Below are positions 57,576 through 64,000 of a stretch of DNA of 64,000 nucleotides, piece by piece. Numbering within the stretch: position 1 is the first letter of the stretch; each line of letters starts with the position of its first letter. The notes under the pieces were generated by a model. That model did not search any database, was not told where the DNA came from, and worked only from the letters and a program-made list of their open reading frames with translations. Made by a program: the position numbers and the translations under genes. Source of the stretch: Ischnura elegans (lineage: Eukaryota; Arthropoda; Insecta; Odonata; Coenagrionidae); NCBI RefSeq assembly GCF_921293095.1, contig NC_060249.1, positions 87,555,907-87,619,906 of the forward strand, read 5' to 3'.

Positions 57576-58609
57576 ATTCTGTGTTATTTTTAAATGAAAA
57601 AAATCCTTTAAAATGACATCGAATGTCGCAAACAAGGTCGGTTGTGGAGTTTCACATTAGTTTGTAGAAATTACCATTTGTTGTTTTCATCATGGAAACA
57701 TCGTATTTAAACGAAGTCAAGCGTGAGACGATTTCATATTTATCAATAAAATGGTTTTTTATATCAAAGGTAAGCAAAAGAGAATCACCATTTTATTGCG
57801 TTAGGTTGTTGTATAAACCTTCTAGCGTTGGTAAGTGGTATGTTGACTTCTATGATTTCCAACGCTTATCTGAATATATTTTATTTTCTCGGGCGTATGT
57901 TCGTAGGGTTATATAACCATTTTAAGATGGTTAGAATACTTTTGTTTTTTAGCGTAGATTATCTCTAGAATTTTCATAAATTATTTTAAATCGATCGAGA
58001 AAAACTAAGTTATTTTTTTTATTACAGAAATTCAATATGAAATTTGCAAAGAGTATACTTAGTACGTTAACCGCAGTTTTGTATTCTCTAAATGATGTGT
58101 TACACTCATTCGATGTTGCTCTAGCGTTATGTAAAGCTTTGTGCCTAAAAATATTGGTAATTTTATTTTTTTTATTTGAACCGGATCCTAATTTCCTTTT
58201 TGAGGATGATAGTAGTTTTATAGAATTAAGGATTTAGTTTTACTAACTAAAAGATGCGGATTATGCAAAAATTGGAGGCATTGTTGTGTTAATTATGTAT
58301 GTAAAACCGATAGACTTCTACTCCGGTGAATTTTTTGCGGTATTTTTTTAGTGAAAGAGTGAAATTTTTATCATAACTAAAATTCTACGCCTTTGATGTA
58401 TTACCTGAAAATTTCATATTTACTCTTTGTACTAATTGTAAGCAACAGTGAAGGACCAAAAAGATTTCTTGAAAAGAAAACGATAAGAGAGCAAATTTTC
58501 AGGTATTAAAATTTATTTTATCGGTTTAAAAGCCTAAAGATTAATCTCTGTCAACTGAAAATTAACGGTGAAATACATTCAAGTTTTAATGCCTCGAATG
58601 TCTGAACAA
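57576..58609. other. Unassigned AT-rich sequence
   Basis: Short open frames at 57692-57916 and 58037-58237 have AT-driven composition and no recognised domain. No gene is called. Confidence 0.4.
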
Positions 58610-58742
58610 TTTTCCTCATCATCAATGGAAACATAATCTGCTCCATTGTGTGTGTGTCTTTCCCACAACCTGGCCCTCAGGCGTGTTTGACGGCGCAGAG
58701 AAGCTTAAAACCCCCTCGGGGTGCTTCACAGTACTTGGGACG
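58610..58742 (+). repeat. Diverged direct repeat, copy 2
   Basis: Partner of 56932-57075, same orientation, with collinear blocks and several indels. It is followed by a GC-richer patch to about 58930 without a supported gene. Confidence 0.6.
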
Positions 58743-61700
58743 GAGCAGTGGTGGTATCGGGAGTGTGGGATCCCTTAAGCGCGAAAAGGATTGCGTGGGG
58801 AGGCGTCTTGGTGTTGAGGAAGAAGGCTCGTCGCCATGGAGCTGTTTTTACGCCCCACATAGGTTTCCTAGAAGGCACTAACGATTGTTATTTGGTCCGA
58901 CGTGCCTCCTTCCAAGGAGCTCCTTTGGCGTTGTGCCAGTAAACAAAATGCTATTTTTCTTTTTCAAGACACGCAAGACCGACGAACCTTTGGACCCGTT
59001 TCAAGTGGATAGTTGCTCAGCGACGTCTTGGGAAATATTTTCGCTAGAACTTCGCTTCGGGGTGACTTTGTTGATGTTTACATTGCTTATCCAATCCATA
59101 GTTATAACTTAGGCTGCTATGAAAGTTGATCTAACTTCGTATTTTTCAGTATCGCTAATGCCGCGGAAAGTAATCTATGAAGGTAATATTGTTATTCCTG
59201 GCAAGCTATGATGATTTAAGTGGAAGGATATTTTTAAGTCGTATAATGGTCGTTTTTTCCATTGCCTATGAATTTCAGAGTGAATTATTTTTAACGACAT
59301 TATTTTTAACAATGCGTTATCCGTCAATGCAAATTTACTGATGTAATTGATTGGTTTAATGTAATATTTAATAGAATTGGTGCCTGACGAGTGATAAATT
59401 TTATTACCATTCATGTAACTCCTTATACAGGAGGGAGGGAGTCTTTAAGTTCATTCTTTAAATAGATAAACCAATTTTTTATGATGTTGAGGGAAACTGT
59501 TCTTTATCGACGCTATTTGTTGGCGCGTAGGTTACCTCAATTTTTGTAATTAAGGACATATGAGATAACATGGACGAATGTGAAATGAATGTCAAGAATT
59601 CCTGAGGGAAAAGGGAAAAGTAGTCAATAAGATGGTTAGCTATTTGTGAAAGTACCCCCTAAGCATGAGAGGTCGGCAAGAGAAAGAATAAAATCAAAGA
59701 GAGATCTCAGTTGGAATGAAACACAATTTTCAGGGTTACAGACGGCAATATGGCGACTTTAAAAAGATGGAATGGAGTAAAAACCTTAACAAGAGCAACG
59801 AGGGCCCAATAGAGGTGAATTTTTTCACCGAGATTGTTCAGAAAACGGTGCAGATCTGAGGAGGTTATATCTCAGGGTCTTAGTGAGGGTGTACTCGCGC
59901 CAATTCCCTACAGATCCAACCCCTTTACACCCTTACCGAACCCTCTTAGCCTTCTCTCTCTCGGGCCGGTTGGACATTAAAGCGGTATGGCGTGGAAGGA
60001 TCCCGTTCAAGACGGCGAGGACCGTCAAAGACGCCGCTTAAGGACCCTTGGAAATAGGTGGAAACGAGGAAATTTTGGAGATAAGGGGAAGAAAGAACGG
60101 TGTTAGTTTTTCGGGAGTGATTCTTCTGATTTGTCACTGCTTAGATTGGAAGTTTTCCCGTCACATGGAAGGCTGGTTCCTTTGTCCCCTCATGGCATTA
60201 CACGAGATTTCCTCAAAGGGAGGGCTCACCCCTTTATGCCCAGTCAAGCGAAAAAAATGGTAGCGTTTAGTGGAAGGCCATCGGGGTTGGTACTTGCCAG
60301 GAATTGAATCTGATCGCCCTTGGACATAGCGGCGGGGATGCGGGAAATGGGAATCGTTCCTATCTGAGCCTAGTTGCCTTGTAGGATCCCATTTCGTTCA
60401 ACGGTGTGTTGGGCATTGCATTTCACGGAGTGGTTTCTCATAAATTTCTAGGTCATTCAGCCGCCATCGGAAATATTCATTAATAGCGCCTGTAATATTT
60501 TTAAGCATTTTAAATGGAGGTAGTCCTTTAGAACCAGTATTAATGAAAGCGGAAACCATAAATGTTTATGTAATGAAAGAAATACACCATCTGTGAGTGA
60601 TTAATTGGAGGAAATATGAATAGTGCGGAAACGTATGGAATTGTTGGGCAAGGTAGCATGACGAGGTATCTCGGGGACATTCTGTAGGAGAAATAGGGGG
60701 ACTAGCTAGGGAGAGCAACAATTTATGAAGAGTTTAAATAATTATTGTGTAGTTGAATGTATCTAAAACATAGAAAGGCGCTTTTGATATTGCAAGGAGT
60801 GATATGCCTTACAGGTTCTAAAAATGAAACTTGACTATAGAGTAGGATTTAACGATTGTTTCTGAGGTGTGAAGAAGTGAAATTGGGGGAGGGGGCAAGA
60901 AATAGGGAGGCGGAGGGAAGTCTTAAGGACGGAGGAATAATGCTGGCATATGTACTTAAAAAGAAAGGAAAAATGGATAGGAAATCTTTTATAAGGGAAG
61001 GGATTTTTCGTACAGCGCTATGGGCATAGTGCAGGGAGAAAAAATGAGAGGAAGGGAAGGGTGGAAACGAGAGATGAAGGCTAAAGAGCCTGGGTGTTTC
61101 GCTTCCGCCGCAAAGGGCAGCTTCAGTTACTAAAGCTACAGCTACAGTTACTACTGCTATTGTTAGGTAGCCATAAGAAGAAAATGTAACAAGGTAACAA
61201 AGATCTTATTTTTTCGCTTACTTGAGTAACAAAAGCTGATGGCAACCAATATAAAGGCTCCCGGTTAATATTCCGGATCTTTTGTCACTAAGGGTTTGCT
61301 AAACCTAGCTCGAGTTAGCGAAGAAGTCTCAGTACAACTGTCATGTTATCTTACAATGGCTATCTAGCGTTACATATAGCTAATCCTTAATGACGAATCA
61401 AGTGGAATGAATTCCTTGGGGGAATCACTAACGAAAGTCAACGGTAAATGCACCTGCTATGGGTGAATAAGCACACTTATTGCAAACTTATCAAAACAAA
61501 AGAAGAGAAATTTTGACTTCTGGAAGTGCTTTGGCATCCATGACAACGTTCGTCCTCTCAGCGCTGATTTTCAACCGACATTTTTGATCACCCTCCGTGC
61601 AATTCCAAGCTAACACCGTATGACTTTTATCTTTTCGCTGGAATGAGAATGTCGATAAGGGGGAGGCGTTTTCAAACGGACGATAATATTCAGGCCAACG

Positions 61701-63270
61701 GTAACATTCAGTGAAAGTGATTGCCGTCAACCTTGCATGAAGAATGTATAGTAAAACTTTTCCACAGGCACGATCAATGTCAACCGAAGTGATTATGTCG
61801 AAAAACAACCAGATATTTACTTAATATTAAACAATGAAATAATCAATTTGTCGTCTATTCCCCATCCATTCCTTCGGATCCTACGGAACCATTGAGCAAA
61901 ATCAGATCTAGAATATTGTTGTTAGTGTAGCTCACGGTCCAGGAAATTTTCAGTATTGAGTCATAGATATGGAGGGCATATTACCATCCTTAAAATTGTT
62001 CATCTTTTGTTTATTCATACGGTTATAAATAGCGCCAGAAATAAAGTCGTTGATCACATACACACATGGTAGAAAACTGTGAGCTATCATACTGCATAAT
62101 TTTTAATTGTTATGATTTACTATTCAAGTAAATTAAGGTATTTTCGATGCAAAATGAAAATGACATAATTTGTAGATGGTTCTGTAATAGGCAATATTCT
62201 GAGCAGTAGAACAGAGAAGCATTTTCATTTGGCGTGGGCTAAAATTTCCAAAATTTGCTAAATCAAATGAAAGCATTATTTTAAAGTATTTTATGTATGA
62301 TAGTTTTTTATTGCCGAAAATAATCGAAGCTAAAATGTTTTACTAAGAATAGTCTGTGCTGAAATATGGTCGAATTTTCACGGAATATTGACTCACATTT
62401 AGTAGTGCAGAACTCTTATTATTTCTTCAAATAGACATGGCATTTGAAATTTTTTTGTCAATTAAGGTATCATGTTGTGTGTACTGGATTGATTCTTTAG
62501 ATTTGGGCATAATATCTATGGAAAGTATTTTTTTATATAATTAACATTTGTTTTCGGCTGTGGACGAAGCTTACAAAAAACGTATCGAAGGAAACATATG
62601 ATGGACTTTGAAGGGAAATAATGCTTGAATTGCAAGGAAACTACTATGGAAGCCAATGTGGCAATGATTTTGCAACCTGGCCAAAAAGAAGAATAATGTT
62701 ATTTGCATGCGTGAGTAAATTCCTTGCTTTAAATTGGACCCAAAAAGAAAGTGGTTGGCAATATCGGAAAAAAGTGCCAAAACTTTTATGCCATATTCCA
62801 TCCCATGCGACGGTATCCCAAATATTTATATCAGTTACACTGTCACCAGGAAGTATGCCAATGTATTCCGCGTCTTTGGCGCTCTCGTGCGTTTCCCTCA
62901 TCTTTTACGGCTAATCTTTTCAAATATTGCAATTTAGCAGTCTAGGCTTATCTTTATTCGTGGGGAAATAAAATATTTTTACCACTCCCCGTGGCAATAA
63001 AACTATATTTCTGCATACATTTGAAAGTAAACTAGGCATGAATATCAAGTTTTTCCGAGGAAAAAGGGACAAAACTTGACTGTAAATTTCCATTCAGGAG
63101 AGGAGGTGGAGGGATAGAGGCGATGGATAAGTCACCGCCGGAGTAATTTAAACGGAATAAAAGACGACAGCATGGGTAAGCGAGAAACAAACCTTGCGGA
63201 AGTTTTTAGGGGCTGAGTCAACGCTCGACATAAAGTTTCCGAAGGGGAAGTTTTTTTCTCTCGCTTCGTA
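58743..63270. other. Gene-poor stretch
   Basis: About 4.5 kb with no supported gene. The longest frames are 61491-61808 (minus, 105 codons, with four Cys and several Trp/Tyr) and 62644-62901 (minus, 85 codons, ATG start), overlapped by plus-strand frames. Neither has a recognised family or clear splice context. No TIR element or tRNA seen. Confidence 0.4.
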
Positions 63271-63600
63271 TTTTTTTATACTATAGGGTTTGTAGGAGTG
63301 TGGGAATAGTGTGGATGTTTTTTGGGTGGAGAGTTGGATATTTATATTTTAAGGGTACGGGAAGGGATCGGAGTAGTGCTTGGGAATGGGTTGTGGGTGG
63401 CGGGAGGGGAGTGGCGCGATAGTGTTCCCTGGAACAAACGGGGACGTGAGCCCATGACCGTATACATCTCCGCGTAATCTCCATGCATGAATGTGTCGGG
63501 TGCTGGGCGGTTTCGGTAAATGTTTCGGAATGCCCCACGTGCTTGTGGGGTGGGGACTCAGGAGTGCCACCCACACGGTAGGAGATGGTTTTTCGTCTGT
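63271..63600. repeat. G-rich strand-asymmetric tract
   Basis: Plus strand rich in GGG/GTG words. The minus frame of 97 codons is Pro/Thr/His-rich and overlaps another of 75 codons, typical of the biased islands elsewhere in the window. Confidence 0.45.
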
Positions 63601-63726
63601 AATGGAGGGAAGGAGCTTGGAGACTTAAGCCTCGTTCTCAACTTCTCAACTTGACTTAACGTGGCGTAGCTGTGAAGTTGAAAACTCAAAGACAGCGCGT
63701 CTATTGAAATGAAATGTGGTTGCATA

Positions 63727-63800
63727 CTTCCACAATTATTTGATACGTATGACGCGTTTTGTACACATAGCCATCATCTGGTATACGATTAATACAAAAG
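63727..63800 (-). mobile_element. Hammerhead-like repeat fragment
   Basis: On the minus strand CCAGATGATGGCTATGTG, then AAAACGCGTC and ATCAAATAATTGTGGAAG. It matches the order of the 34.3-kb and 44.4-kb copies. The GAAAC box reads AAAAC, so any ribozyme core is damaged. Confidence 0.45.
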
Positions 63801-64000
63801 AGGATCCTCAAGCCTGCTTCTAAATGTGTTTTCAACCACCGCGCATTTAAATAGGTTCACTAAAGTCTCCACTTGTGTCGCTGATGGACAAATTGATTCG
63901 AGTTTCTCGGGGAATTAGGTACAATTAGGGGAGTGAACTGTAATTCACATTCACGATAATGTGATTTATAAAATACATAACTCTTCAATGCTTTTCCTCG
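63801..64000. other. Unassigned end of window
   Basis: No feature recognised. Confidence 0.3.

Noticed and set aside
61491..61808. 105-codon minus frame with Cys and Trp residues
   Set aside because: It looked exon-like, but no good acceptor or donor frames it and no family is recognised. It stays a weak candidate only.
62644..62901. 85-codon minus frame starting at ATG
   Set aside because: Considered as an exon fragment, but it is overlapped by 64-97-codon frames on the other strand and the sequence matches no family I can name.

Overview
The window reads as arthropod, most likely insect, nuclear DNA. It is AT-rich, has long stretches without coding potential, and carries GT-AG introns with GTAAGT donors, tRNA-derived SINEs, CR1/L2-like and other LINE remnants, mariner relics, and several hAT and other DNA-transposon MITEs. 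There are no operons, rRNA genes, CRISPR arrays or prokaryotic gene packing. I cannot name the species. A hemimetabolous insect with a large repeat-rich genome would fit, but that is inference.

Only one host gene is well supported. It lies on the minus strand at about 22.6-26.5 kb. A 5' exon (26121-26509) has an acceptor and two alternative in-frame GTAAGT donors. An intron of about 2.5 kb follows, then a terminal exon (22864-23580) with a stop and an AATAAA signal at 22614-22619. The predicted product is about 348 or 365 residues, basic, Ser-rich and probably nuclear. I do not recognise its family. Upstream exons, if any, were not found.

The rest is intergenic or intronic DNA filled with repeats. 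0-10 kb: two copies of a short TIR element, a tandem duplication with a diverged third copy, and two tandem SINE-like units. 15-26 kb: fragments of one LINE family, a hAT MITE and hairpin repeats. 27-29 kb: a 673-bp hAT-like element and a CR1/L2-like LINE 3' end. 34-38 kb: a near-perfect 38-bp-arm hairpin, a deleted mariner with a TA duplication, and a tRNA-SINE. 42.8-44 kb: a second copy of the 673-bp hAT family, inverted, with a separate MITE nested in its last bases. 45-51 kb: an 85-bp-arm inverted repeat, a hAT MITE, and a young LINE insertion with an open 3' ORF and an exact 11-bp target duplication. 52-58 kb: another hairpin, a mariner relic, a diverged direct repeat and a hAT MITE with a perfect 8-bp duplication.

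Two signals recur. One is a set of at least seven elements, four built as inverted arms, carrying a CTGANGA / short stem / GAAAC arrangement like a hammerhead-ribozyme core, as known from Penelope-like elements. The other is a series of GC-richer, strongly strand-asymmetric (pyrimidine or purine) islands of 200-900 bp that give long but unconvincing ORFs.
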